Source of the DNA: Chlamydomonas sphaeroides | Lineage: Eukaryota; Chlorophyta; Chlorophyceae; Chlamydomonadales; Chlamydomonadaceae | Length of the DNA stretch: 64,000 bases | Direction: 5' to 3' | Assembly: GCA_001662425.1 (NCBI GenBank) | Contig: BDDC01000087.1 | Location: forward strand, 2,972-66,971 | Part shown: in pieces, positions 1 through 10,163 of the stretch | Layout of the letters: the number at the start of each line of letters is the position of its first letter | Numbering within the stretch: the first letter of the stretch is position 1 | Notes under the pieces: generated by a model | Told to the model about the DNA's origin: nothing | Database searches by the model: none | What the model saw: only the letters and a program-made list of their open reading frames with translations | Position numbers and translations under genes: made by a program

Positions 1-3000
1 CCATCCCCACCCCATCTCGCCCACCGTGAAGCTGGGCAGGATGTCTGCCAGTTCCTCGCGGCTGCGCTTCACTAGGTTGCCCGCCTTCTCCAGCGGCTCC
101 AGCAGACTCGCCAGGCCGTCCAGGTCGCTGGGCAGCGCCTTGCGGATGCCTGGCGGTAGGTGGCAGGGCCGGCAGGGGACGGAGTGAGGGCAGCGGTGGG
201 GCTCAGCTGGGCTCAGCGCACGGAGCATGGGGAGCCCAGCTGGGTGAGTGGGCGTGCTGCTGGGTTGTTGCTTGTGGGTTCATGAGGGGCACGAGCGAGC
301 CGCGCGGTCCAACTAGCCCAACCCGCCGTTGCATCCTCCGCGCCGGCCCCCCGCGGAAGGACCGCCCCAGGCGTCCCTGGCAGCTGCGCGGCAGCCTTGC
401 GCCCGCCCCCCCAACACCGCCTGCCGCGCCCCTGCAGCCCCAGCCCTCCTTCTCCTCCCGCCGAAGCGCCGCCGTCACCCACCCTCGTAGAAGTCGGCGC
501 TGATCATGGTGCCCACCCCGTCCCGCGAGTACAGCTCCAGCAGCAGGCCGCCGTCGATGCGCGCATCCAGCAGGTGCGCTCGCTTGACGCCTGGGTGACA
601 GCGGGCAGCGGGGAGAGGGAGGGGCACGGATGTGTGGAAAACGGGCAACGTGCAGCAAGCGGGAGGGAGGGGCGAGGGCGCCGTGCAGCAGGCAGGGAGG
701 GCGCAGCGCGCGGTGCGCGCGCTCACCGCGCAGGGGCGGCAGCGGCGCTGTGGAACACCAAAGCCACCGAAGGCCCCCTGCCCCTGTTGCCCGCGGTGCC
801 GCCGCCCGCCTGGGCCGGCCTGCGCTGCCGCCCCAGCTCAGGCCAGTCGGGGCCGCAGTCGGGCCCTGCGCCGCGACGCGCGGCTCGGGTCGGGCTCAGC
901 GCCTCATGCGGTGCAGCCGTCCGCCGCAGCTAGCCTGCGCCGCCGCCCCGGGCGCCCGTGCGTGGGGCCTCGGAGCGTCAGGCCCACCGCTCCTTCCGTC
1001 CGCGCCCCCGGCCGGGACCCCACGGCCTCTGGTCGCACGCAGGGCAGTCCGCCACCCACCCTTGCAGCAGGCCACGATGCAGGTGGACACGGCGGTGGGG
1101 AAGCCCTGCGCCGACCATATGTCCAGGTCCACCACCAGGTCCTCGCGCCGCATGCCCTGGTGCATGGAGGGGAGGGTAAGTGGGAGGGGGACGTACCGTG
1201 GGAGAAGCGAGCTAGTCATTCGCAAACCGAGGTGGACGGGGAAGGGAGGGCGCAGCGGGGAAGCCAGGTGGGTGCGGCGGGCAGGAGCGAGGCGCGCCCT
1301 GCACCGCCGCCAGGTCCGTGTTACCGCGCGGCCGCGCCCTGCTGCAGCGCGGGGCCGCCCCTCAGCACCCTCACTCGCGCAGGGCGTGGCGCCGTCCGCA
1401 CCTGGTACGCCCTCAGCTGGCTGGGCGACAGGCTGGTGGCGGCCCCGTAGGCGGAGGCGGGCTCCGGCGTCTTCGTGTCCATGGAGGCGCGCAGCGCGTC
1501 CATCTGTTGCGCCGAGATCGAGTGCTGCGAGCAGGCGGGCAGGCGCGGGGAGCAAGGGCGAGGGCGGGAGTGGGCAAGGCAGCAGGGCCGTGGAGTGCAG
1601 CGTGCAGTAGCCGTGCAGCGTAGGGCGTAGTGAGCGCGCTGGCTCAAGCGCGCTGGACACCGTCAAGCGAGCCCTTTGCCGCTTCCGTTTCTGTTGTCAG
1701 GGGCCGCTGGCCTGATAGCAAACGATGCTGTGCCGGGTTGTGCAGGGGTGGGGATGGGCGGCCACGGCAACGGGCAGTGGGCGGCACGGAGCCACCGGTG
1801 CAGCAGGGCCTGGCGGGGCGGGCCTGGCGGGGCGGACAGCGACTGTCCAGCTTTCCCTTCCGCTGCCGGCCTCTCACGCTCCATCTTTGCCAAGCGGCTC
1901 GAGCGTTCGTCTCGCCCTCGTCGGCGAGCTTGCGCCGCGCTCCTGGTTCCGCGTGTCCCCCCTCCGTTTGCCCCCCGCCCCCGCGCGCGGAACCAACACC
2001 GGAGTGCTCTGCCTCCTCTCCCATGCCCCCGCCAGCCAGTCCCACCGAGAGCTTGTCCATCAGCATGTTCTGCGCCTCGCTGAGCGGCACCCAGGGCGGC
2101 AGCGCCAGCGCCGCCACCTCGTCCAGGTGCAGGAAGAACAGCTTGTCGGCGCCCAGCTGGGGTGAGAGGGAGGGAAAAGGGAGGGGAAAGGGAGGGGAGG
2201 GTACGGGTGTGAGTGTGTGGTACAGGGCAGCCACCTTGCCCAGGTGCACCCAGGGAGGGCCCTGGGATGGGACGCGAGGCTGGAGCACACGTTGCTACGC
2301 ACGCGCGTTGGCCACCCCAGGGGGAGCGACCCCAGAAGGGGCAGGGAGGGCGGGAGGCCCCGGGCGCAGCGCGGCGCGTGGGGTAAGGCAGCGGCACGCG
2401 GCGGCGCCAGCCCCGCCTTGGAAGCTCGCGCTTGAAGCGCGGCACCAACCCTCAACGCTCAAGCCCCGTCCCCGTCTTTCGCCTGCCTGCCCGGGGCTGC
2501 CCTCCGGCCGTGGCGCGCTGGTGGTGCTGCAAAAGCAAGGCAGCGTGTGGGCTGGGGCGGCGGCACACGGCGGCGCGCTCCTCGCACGCGGCGCGTAACC
2601 CCTCGCCGCTCCCGCCCCAACCGAGGCGCGCCTGCGCCCCCGCCCCCCGCAATGCCGCACCTCGCAGGCGGCGTGCAACCCCACGTCGTAGGTGTTGCAG
2701 TTGAGCACCTCGCCCGAGGCGGTGAAGCCTGGGCGCGGCGGGGCCAGGGAGGGAGCCGCAGCAGCGAGGCAGGTGTCACGAGGGCCCGGGCGGGCGCTGG
2801 CAGCCCCCACGGCAGCCAGAGGGCACGAGGGAAGCCGTGGGGCCCAGGCCCACGGAGCCCTTCGGAGCCCTGCGCGCGTGCAGGCCTGCTACGGCATCCC
2901 GGGGGCGGCGCAGCCGTGCCGATGTGTGACGCCAAGGCAGGAGCCCTGGCCGCATGGCGCCGCATGTCCGGGCGGGCGTTCGAGTCACCGGCCCTGCTGC

Positions 3001-4299
3001 GGTATCAGTGGGTAGCCCGCACGCCGACGCACCGATGTTGGACAGCAGCACGATGTTCCGAGAGTCGAGCTGCCGCCGGATGTCGTCCTTTAGCACGAAA
3101 CGGACCTGCGGAGGCGGGGGTTCGTACAGCATGAGCCTTGTTCGCTGGGTATGAGGCGGCGCCTGGCCAGTGTGGCATGCGTTGCAGAGGGGGCCGAGGG
3201 AGCATGTGCGGCCAGCGGAGGCGCCCTGCTCGTAGGGGCCGTGTGGTTGAGGCCTGGCAGCGAGGGCAGCCCAAGGTCTCCATGTGCCGTCCGTGTTGGG
3301 TGGCAAGGCGCACCTCGCCGGTCAACCCAAAGTCAACGCCATCCAGCACGCCGCGCCGCTTGGCGGTGACGTAGTTGCCCGAGATGACCCGCAGCGCGGG
3401 CTCAAAGTGCACTTCCGTGTCGCCCTTGGTATGGCGCCGGAACATGGGGATAGCGGGTCCCTGGCATGATCGGGGAGGTTTGGGATGGAGGGCAAAGGGG
3501 CGGCGACTTGGGCACGCTGCCCAAACCCTGATGCCCCGCCAGGCTTCTTGCGAGGGCGGGGGCCCACCTTGCTGAGGAACTGCTCGCAGGTGGTGCGGAT
3601 GTGGCCCGCCGCCTCGATGGCAACGCGCATTGTGTCGCGGTCCGTGATGCGGTAGCCGCCCACGTACTGGGGCGTCTTGCCGCGCTCCTTGAGCGCGTCG
3701 TCGATCTGCTGCTGCGCCCCGACTACCACGATCACGTGCACACCCAGCCCTGCAGTAATATGCATTCGTCAGGTCGTATGTGCCGTCACGGCTCCAGCGC
3801 GCACGCCGCGCGGCCGTCGCGCTGCAGCGCAAAACCCTACCGTGGAGTAGGGCGATGTCTGACATAATCGGCTGTAGGAGGTGCCTGTTGGCCGACACCT
3901 GCAACGCAGAGGCTGCCGCCAGGTCACCGTGCGCCACGCGTACAGCATTGGGTCAGCAGCAGGCCTCACATTGCCCGGCACCACGATCACGAAGGTCTTT
4001 CCACGGTGACCCTCCACGTAGGGCGATGCCTGCCGAAAGAACTGCACGAACTTGCCGAAGTCCTGCTTCGACAAGCCCGACGACTGCTCCTTCGTCTGAT
4101 GACTCCCGTTCGTCCCGTTTCCATTTAAGGGCTCCGCGACCAGCGTATCAACGTCATAAGCAGACGGCGCCTCGCGTGGTATTGTCCCTTTCACTATTGG
4201 GGAGGCGCGGCGGCCTAAGGGCCATGGCCCCGGCCGGCCTCGCGAGGCCGGGGCGAGAGCAGCTGAGCGGCGCGAGAAGCACAGTGGGCCCGTCACCAT
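1..4299 (-). CDS. NAGS: N-acetylglutamate synthase, plastid, 3'-truncated by window edge
   Basis: Amino-acid N-acetyltransferase that makes N-acetylglutamate from glutamate and acetyl-CoA, the first step of arginine synthesis, expected in the chloroplast. Eleven exons are readable with consistent phase: about 4299-3970, 3898-3841, 3749-3568, 3460-3314, 3105-3033, 2728-2661, 2156-2046, 1524-1402, 1156-1060, 590-483, 149-25. The product reads like ArgA-type synthases: IMSDIALLHGLG, GAQQQIDDAL, YVGGYRITD, VISGNYVTAKRRGVLDGVDF, IVLLSNIGFTASGEVLN, LGADKLFFL, then HLLDARIDGGLLLELY and GVGTMIS, which begin the GNAT acetyltransferase part. About 470 residues are visible; the end of the GNAT domain lies beyond base 1. 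The ATG at 4299 opens a basic, Ser/Ala/Arg-rich leader of plastid type; the frame is open further upstream, so a longer start cannot be excluded. The leader being plastid is inference. Confidence 0.9.
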
Positions 4300-5500
4300 C
4301 AAGCGGCTGGGGTGGCGCAAGTACGCAGCTGGCGGAACAAGGTCGGCGACTTGGTGCAGGGCCTGGTGCAAGGACGCCTCCGAAATAGCGGTGATGACAG
4401 CGGGTTGGCGCGCGTATATGCGTGGTACGTCGAGGCGAGAAATTTTAGTTAGCGAATAGCAAGTCGGCAAGTTGCGAATAGTCGGGTACGGCAACCGGCG
4501 GCGTGCCATCCCCACCCCCGCCCGCCAGACGGCTCGTAACGGCCTGCGCGGCCGCCACGGCGACCGCCTTCTCCGAATACTGTACCACGGCGGTCTCGGC
4601 GGCCCGTGGCGATTTGCTTGGCCGCGGTGCGCGCGCCTGGTTGGTGCCCAGCGGGCGCCCTACACCTGTGGCCCTGCCTGTGTCTACCTCTTCGCCTCGT
4701 AACTGTAGGCCCCCGGGTTTCCAGCTGGCCCTCGCGTCTGCCAGTCCATCCCCGGTTCGCAGTCCAATACACTGCACGCGCCCAGCCGCCACCGTGACGG
4801 CTGCGAAGCTTGGCGCCCTCAGCTGCACACCCTGCGAACCGCTCCGGGCATACTCCGCACAGGGTCGTTGGTCGAGGCGTGTCGAGGTTACAGGCGGTTG
4901 CAGTGCCGGGAGGTATGCAGCGTGGAACAGCGATAGGTTGGAGCGCAGGAGAACGAGGCAACACTGCCGCTGCGCCTCGGCGGCTTCCGCTTGCGCCTGG
5001 CGTTTGCGACTCAGCCCCGACCACCCTCCGCCCCCACACCTTGCGAATGCTGTGCCTCGACCCGCCCTTTGCAGGCTGCGTCCCGGCAGCACCGTACTGG
5101 TTTGCACACCACTGCGACCGACCCAGACCCAGACCCAAGCCGTTGCAGGTCCAACGGCCAAACCAAATGCTTCGCAGTACCGGTACCACACCCTCCCCGC
5201 TGCGGCATCCCCCTCACCGCCGGCCTCGACGCGGAGCGGCCCCGGATGGCCGCCGCAGCCGCGTCCAGCTCATAGCCCCCCACCACTGCCGGTCGCTTGA
5301 CCAACTTCGAGCTGGCGGCCACGTTATACCACCCTACGCATCACGCATTCAGTGTACCCCGCCGCGTGTCCGCCCTCCGCGCGCACTTGCTGCTCGCACC
5401 GCCGATCCTCCAGTACGATAATAGGGAACCAAGCGCCCTGGCGCCGCCTCTCAGCCTCGCGACGCGCACCCCGATGTTCCGGGCGCCACGCGCCGGGCCC
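4300..5500. other. Stretch between NAGS and the EF-hand gene
   Basis: This stretch holds the NAGS 5' flank and either the 3'UTR or extra terminal exons of the upstream minus-strand gene (see the separate 4445-5305 entry). A minus-strand TGTAA, the usual chlorophyte poly(A) signal, is at 4888-4892, about 610 bases past the stop at 5501. No tRNA or mobile element was seen. Confidence 0.5.
4445..5305 (-). CDS. Possible additional 3' exons (C-terminal tail) of the EF-hand membrane protein gene
   Basis: Two minus-strand blocks here have codon use like real exons. One, about 5305-5228, begins after a CCAG acceptor, reads KLVKRPAVVGGYELDAAAAA and ends at a GTGAGG donor. The other, about 4651-4445, follows an ACCAG acceptor, includes ETAVVQYSEKAVAVAAAQAV and VPDYSQLADLLFAN, and ends in TAA. 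Their phases fit each other. They could extend the gene at 5501-9864 if its final exon splices before the TGA at 5501 (a weak GTCTTG donor gives the right phase), or they could form a separate short gene. No convincing ATG precedes them. Function unknown. Confidence 0.35.
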
Positions 5501-8500
5501 TCAAGACGAGTCGCCAAACCGCTTGACGAAGCCGGCGTTGAGGGCGGCCTGTGGGTCGCACGCGGTCCCAAGCGGAGTTAGCTTGGAGGACCGCACAGAG
5601 CCCCTTTTGCCTTCCGCCCACGCCCGCCTGCCTCCGCCCACCAGCCATCACCTCACCTCCACGGCCACCGACGCGAAGCCAAACAGGATGAGGCTCTCCA
5701 GCGCGTACAGCGCGCCCGGCCCGATAACCGCCAGCGACAGGGGACCGTCGCCGCCCGCCGCGCCCGCTGTGGCCTGTAGCACGTCCGCGGCGCCGCTGGC
5801 GCGGACCAGGCCAAAGGCCGCCACCACGCCGAGCCGCAGCTGGCGGTTGCTCGAGTCGCCGCGGACCGCGTACCTGCGTCGACGGACGGAGGCGGCAGCA
5901 GGGAGGGGCCGGGGAGCGGGCTGTGTGGCGGGTGCTGAGGTGCTTGCGCAACTAGGCCAGCTGTGCCGCACGGTACTTCGCCTTTGGTGCCCCAACACCC
6001 ACGCGGCGCTGCCCTGGCCCGTGGCAGTAGCCGCTAACCCGTGCCCGTCCCCTGACGCAGGCACGGGTTAGCGGCTTCTGCCATGAGCAGTCGAGCATGA
6101 GTGGTCGCAGAGGCTGGCAGAACGGCGCACCACGGCCACATGACCCCGGCCGCTGCGACGCCCTGCCCTACCCCACCATCACAAGCAGCCCGGCTGCGTG
6201 TCTATCTGCCTGCTTGCTTGCCGCTGAAAGATTGACCACGCACACCACGGCGCCCCACCCAATCCGCAGCCCCCATGCCCACTGCCCGGAGCTCGAGGGC
6301 CCCCGCTCGCAATATCTCAGCTGTCTCAGCTCCCCGGCGCACCGGTACGTGACGCCGAACAGGAAGGCCGCCGCCACAGCCGACAGCAGGCTGAGCGCGG
6401 ACGACAGCGGGTTGCTGCCCTCGCCGCCCGCGGCGAGGGCCACCAGCGGCAGCTCCGCCAACAGGCCGGCCGCTGCCGCCACGGCCGCCGCCTTGAGCGA
6501 CTCCACGCGCTCGGGGCCCTGCGCGGCGGCGTGAAGCGGAGCGAGCGAGCGCGCACGAGCGGTCGCGAGCCAACGGAATGGGCGTGGTCGCGTTGCGAGA
6601 GTTGGGCCAACCCAGAATCCCAGATGCCGCGACGATGCACTAATCGTGCTCGTGCATGTGCGGCGTGACCGTGCTAGCCCCTGCGGCAGCCCTGCTCACA
6701 GAGCCCGCCCAGCTGCTGCAGCCACCGCTCTCGCCGCACCCCAGCAGCCCGCCGTGCACGGTTTCCCGCCAAGGACCCCATGGCTCCTCGCGGCCCCGGC
6801 TGCTTACCTCCGTGGCGTCCGCGGCGGCCTGCAGCTGCGTCTGCTTGGCCGCCGCGTACTCAAGCTCCGCGGCCCGCAGCAGGCGCTCCGCCGCAGCCAC
6901 CTCGGCGTCAGCCATCACCTCGTTCGCCTTCTGGCGCTGCGGGGGGAGGGGAGAGAGACAGGGGTAGGGGCAGACGCAGGGGCATGGTCATGGACGGGTT
7001 CAGGTGGTGGGGCAGGGAAGGAGGCACGGATGAGGGAAGCGGCGTAGTGCCAGGCAGGGGAGGCGCCGGGCAGGTTTTAGGGAGAGGCGGGGGGGTAGCA
7101 GGCCGCGTTGGCCAGGGCAGCGTCATGGGCCTTGCCCCAAAGGGGATGCACCGTATCGAGTTACCAACGCACTAGCCTTGCAGCATCCGAGCCGCAAGCC
7201 CGGGCCCAAAGGATGACGCCCGGGCGCTGCGGATAACTCGACCTGCACTACCGGAGGCGTACCGGAGGCGCGTCTCCCCTCCTATCGCTACACCCCTGCC
7301 CTCGCTGCCTGCCTCCCATCGCTGCACCGCTTACCTAGCTGCCTGCCTCCCATCGCTGCACCCATTCCCTCGCTGTCTGTTTCCCATCGCTGCCCGTCTC
7401 CGCTCGCTCCTGCCTCCCATCGCTGTAACCCTTCTCTCGCTGACTGCCTCCCATCGCAGCCCGCCTCCCCTCGCTGCCTGCCCAAACCGCACCTGGGCCT
7501 CCTCCGACAGCTCGTCCACCTCTACCGCGCCGCGCATGGCCTCCGCAAACATGCGGTCGAGCTCCTCGCTGGCCGCCTTGGCCTTCTCCATGCGAGCCTG
7601 CGCGTGGGGACACACACACAGGAGCGCGCGAGGGAGCGCCACGTCATGTACCGGTATTGGGGGACTGGAAGCTGGCGCGGCGCGCTAGCGCGTGGCGGCA
7701 GCGCGGCCGGCAGCGGGGGCGGGGGAGCGGCGAGCAGCAGACGGGGCTGCTGGTTTCCCGGCCGGCCAGGGAAGCGGACGCGGAGCTCACCACCGCGTCC
7801 TCGTAGCGAGCCAGGCTCTCCCGAGCCTCGGGGTCGTTTGAGAGGATTTGCTTGGCAATCTGAGCCAGGCCGGTGTCCACGGTGTCGTTGGCAGCCTGGC
7901 GTGCCGGCGATGAGCATGGGGTGGGGGCGGGGGCACGAAGCCATTCAGCGGGCGGGCGGCAGCCTGTGTCTCGTGCCCTGTCTAATACATTGTCCCTTTA
8001 AAAGCTGCGAACTTGCTCGGATGTGAGCGAGACCGCGTGCTACTTGGTCCGTGGGCTGCGTGTGCCCGGGCCCGACCCAGTTGGCTCACGAGCTCGGCCT
8101 CTTTCTCAGACACTCTGGTCAAAACAATCCGCTTGCCGGCGGCCCACGCGCAACGTGGCAAAGCGCGACCTGCGAGCATGCATTCAATTGTTTGCTTGCG
8201 GTGTGAAGCAGGTACATAACTAAAATATGCACAACCAGCAGCTCACCATTGCAGCTCCGGGCAGTCGCGGCTTGCCGTTGCCCCGCTCTGAGGCGCAGAG
8301 AGGGCTGCATCGTCCTCTGTGCAAGCGAGCTTCCACACCAGCACCCCCGCAACAGGTGTCAGTCGACAGAAGGCACGGCTGATTGGCTCAGCTCGTGATG
8401 TGCAGCCGGGCGTTGGGTTAGGTGTCTGGGTTATTTGGGTAAACGAAAGGAGACGCTCAACACAGTGCACAAGCAGCAGCCTTTAGACTGTTGCTGTATA

Positions 8501-9864
8501 GTTGGTGAGTAGAGCGTTACCTCTACCGTCGCATACCCTGGCTTGAGACGTGCCAGCACGCAGTTTCCCCGCCGCCGCCAACCTCCCTTTCGCTTTCTTT
8601 GCACTCAGCGCTTTTACTACGCCCAACCACGAACAAGCTGCCACGCCACAGCAATGCCGCCCCTCAACCCCTTCTGCCACTACCTCCAACGTGGTGTTCC
8701 TGCTTCAACAAGAAAAATCCAACTATCGCCTAAGTTTTCGCCGCCTGCCACCCGCCCTGCACGTCGCCTGCCGCTTACACCGCGCCCTGCGCTTTCCCCT
8801 TCCCTCGCCCCTTTCCGCCCTTCCTGCCCGACCCCTCCTCGTCATCCGAATCCGACCCCGAGCCGCGGATGGCGAGCGGCTCGCCGTCACTGCCCACCAT
8901 GCAGCCCGCGCCCAGCGCCTCCTCGCGGTGGTTGCCAGAGCCGCCGGTGCCCAGCCCCCAGCCGCCGCCCTCGCCGCCCGGCCCGTCGCCCTCGCCGCCC
9001 CGGCCTTGCACGTAGTGCTTGCTGGCCTGCAGGCAGCCGGAAAGGGGCGCATGGGGCATTGGTCAGCAACGCTAGGCGTGGTTCAGGCCCGGATAGAGGG
9101 CAGAAGAGGCATGCGCCAGGACAGCCCGAGCCTCGGCTGCGGTGCCCAAGAAAGCATCGGCGGCCCAGCAGCGCGCAGCTGCTGGCTTGCATAGCACTCG
9201 AGACATCAGCAGCAGCAGAAGAAGCAAAGGAACTGCGCGATCCTGAGGGCGCAGCACCCCGCGCGGCCCGCCGTACATCCGCCTCACCTGCAGCGTTGCC
9301 TCGGCCTCGTCGAGCACGCCGTCCTTGTCCAGGTCATACTGCGCAAACAGGTACTCCTGCGGCAGCAGCGCAGCAGCACAGCAGCACGGCGTGATGGCGC
9401 CGGTGCCACACAAGACAGAAGGCCCCTCAGGCTGCCAGCACATCACGTTACTTGAACCGACCGATGCTGGCGGCCGGCGATGCTGGTGGCGCCAACTGGC
9501 CCACACCTCGGACAGTCGTGCACGCTCAGCACGCGCTGTGCGCCTTCCGAGAAGACGAGCCAGACCCGCCCATCCCGGCCCCGCATCGCACCAGCTGGCT
9601 GTTGGACAGCCGCACGTGGCGCGGCAGGCGCTCCAGCAGGTGCCGCTTGAAGGCCTCCTTGTCGAGCGCCTTCTTCACGCTCGCCTCCCACGACCACGAG
9701 TCGGGCGCGCTCGCCCAGCCGCTGCGCTCCGCGGCCCGGCCGGCGGCCAATCGCTCCACGCCCTCGCCGTCGGCAGCATCTGCGGGCAGGGACCTGGCGC
9801 TGGCACCGGCTGTGCCGGCGGCGCTGCCGGGCAGCGTCCGGATGGCGGCGATGATGGCCTGCAT
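5501..9864 (-). CDS. EF-hand, coiled-coil and multi-helix membrane protein of unknown function
   Basis: I do not recognise a named family. Nine exons fit in phase: about 9864-9592, 9356-9288, 9026-8781, 7895-7791, 7597-7493, 6936-6808, 6518-6343, 5873-5657, 5548-5501. The ATG at 9864 is preceded by an in-frame TAA with no acceptor between, which fixes the start. Order of parts: an N-terminal region ending KRHLLERLPRHVRLSNSQL; one EF-hand loop, DLDKDGVLDEAEATLQ, with the expected D-x-D-x-D-G spacing and terminal Glu; a Gly/Lys/acidic low-complexity stretch; two helical coiled-coil-like exons rich in Ala and Glu; then two exons with hydrophobic helices, including AAGLLAELPLVALAAG, SALSLLSAVAAAFLFGVTYR and ALYALESLILFGFASVAVE. 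The pattern suggests a Ca2+-responsive organelle membrane protein, but this is inference. The end is either the TGA at 5501 or, through weaker splicing, the TAA at 4445. Confidence 0.75.
7262..7480. repeat. Degenerate minisatellite in an intron of the EF-hand gene
   Basis: Repeated blocks of the form CTGCCTCCCATCGCTGC recur about every 30-40 bases with substitutions. The array lies in the intron between the exons ending at 7493 and starting at 6936. Confidence 0.75.
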
Positions 9865-10163
9865 GGCGGGGTTCAGCAGTTGGCATGCGCGTTACCGTAC
9901 GTTCTGCCGTGCCGTTACGTGACCGTGGTACGTACTTTCGGGTCACAATGCGGTGTTCATGGCCGCTATTGGGTTTGTTGGCAAGTCGTATAGTGCATGC
10001 TGGCGCAGCCGCACCTGCAGGTCATCGCTGTGCTGCATGAGGAAGGAGCTGCGGCGGGGTTATGGGCGCGGACGAGGGCGACGGCGTGGTGGCGGGCATG
10101 TGGACTGTGGCTTGCGGCTGTCAGTCCTGCTGCGCAGGGGCTACAGCCCACGGCTGCCCCGCC
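9865..10163. other. Intergenic, EF-hand gene to Mg2+ channel
   Basis: About 300 bases between two genes on the same strand. It contains the 3' end of the Mg2+ channel transcript and the promoter of the EF-hand gene. Several GTACGT-like words occur around 9895-9935. I see no gene and no clear TATA box. Confidence 0.5.

Noticed and set aside
7262..7480. CRISPR-like array
   Set aside because: The repeats are degenerate, have no uniform spacers and sit in an intron of a eukaryotic gene.
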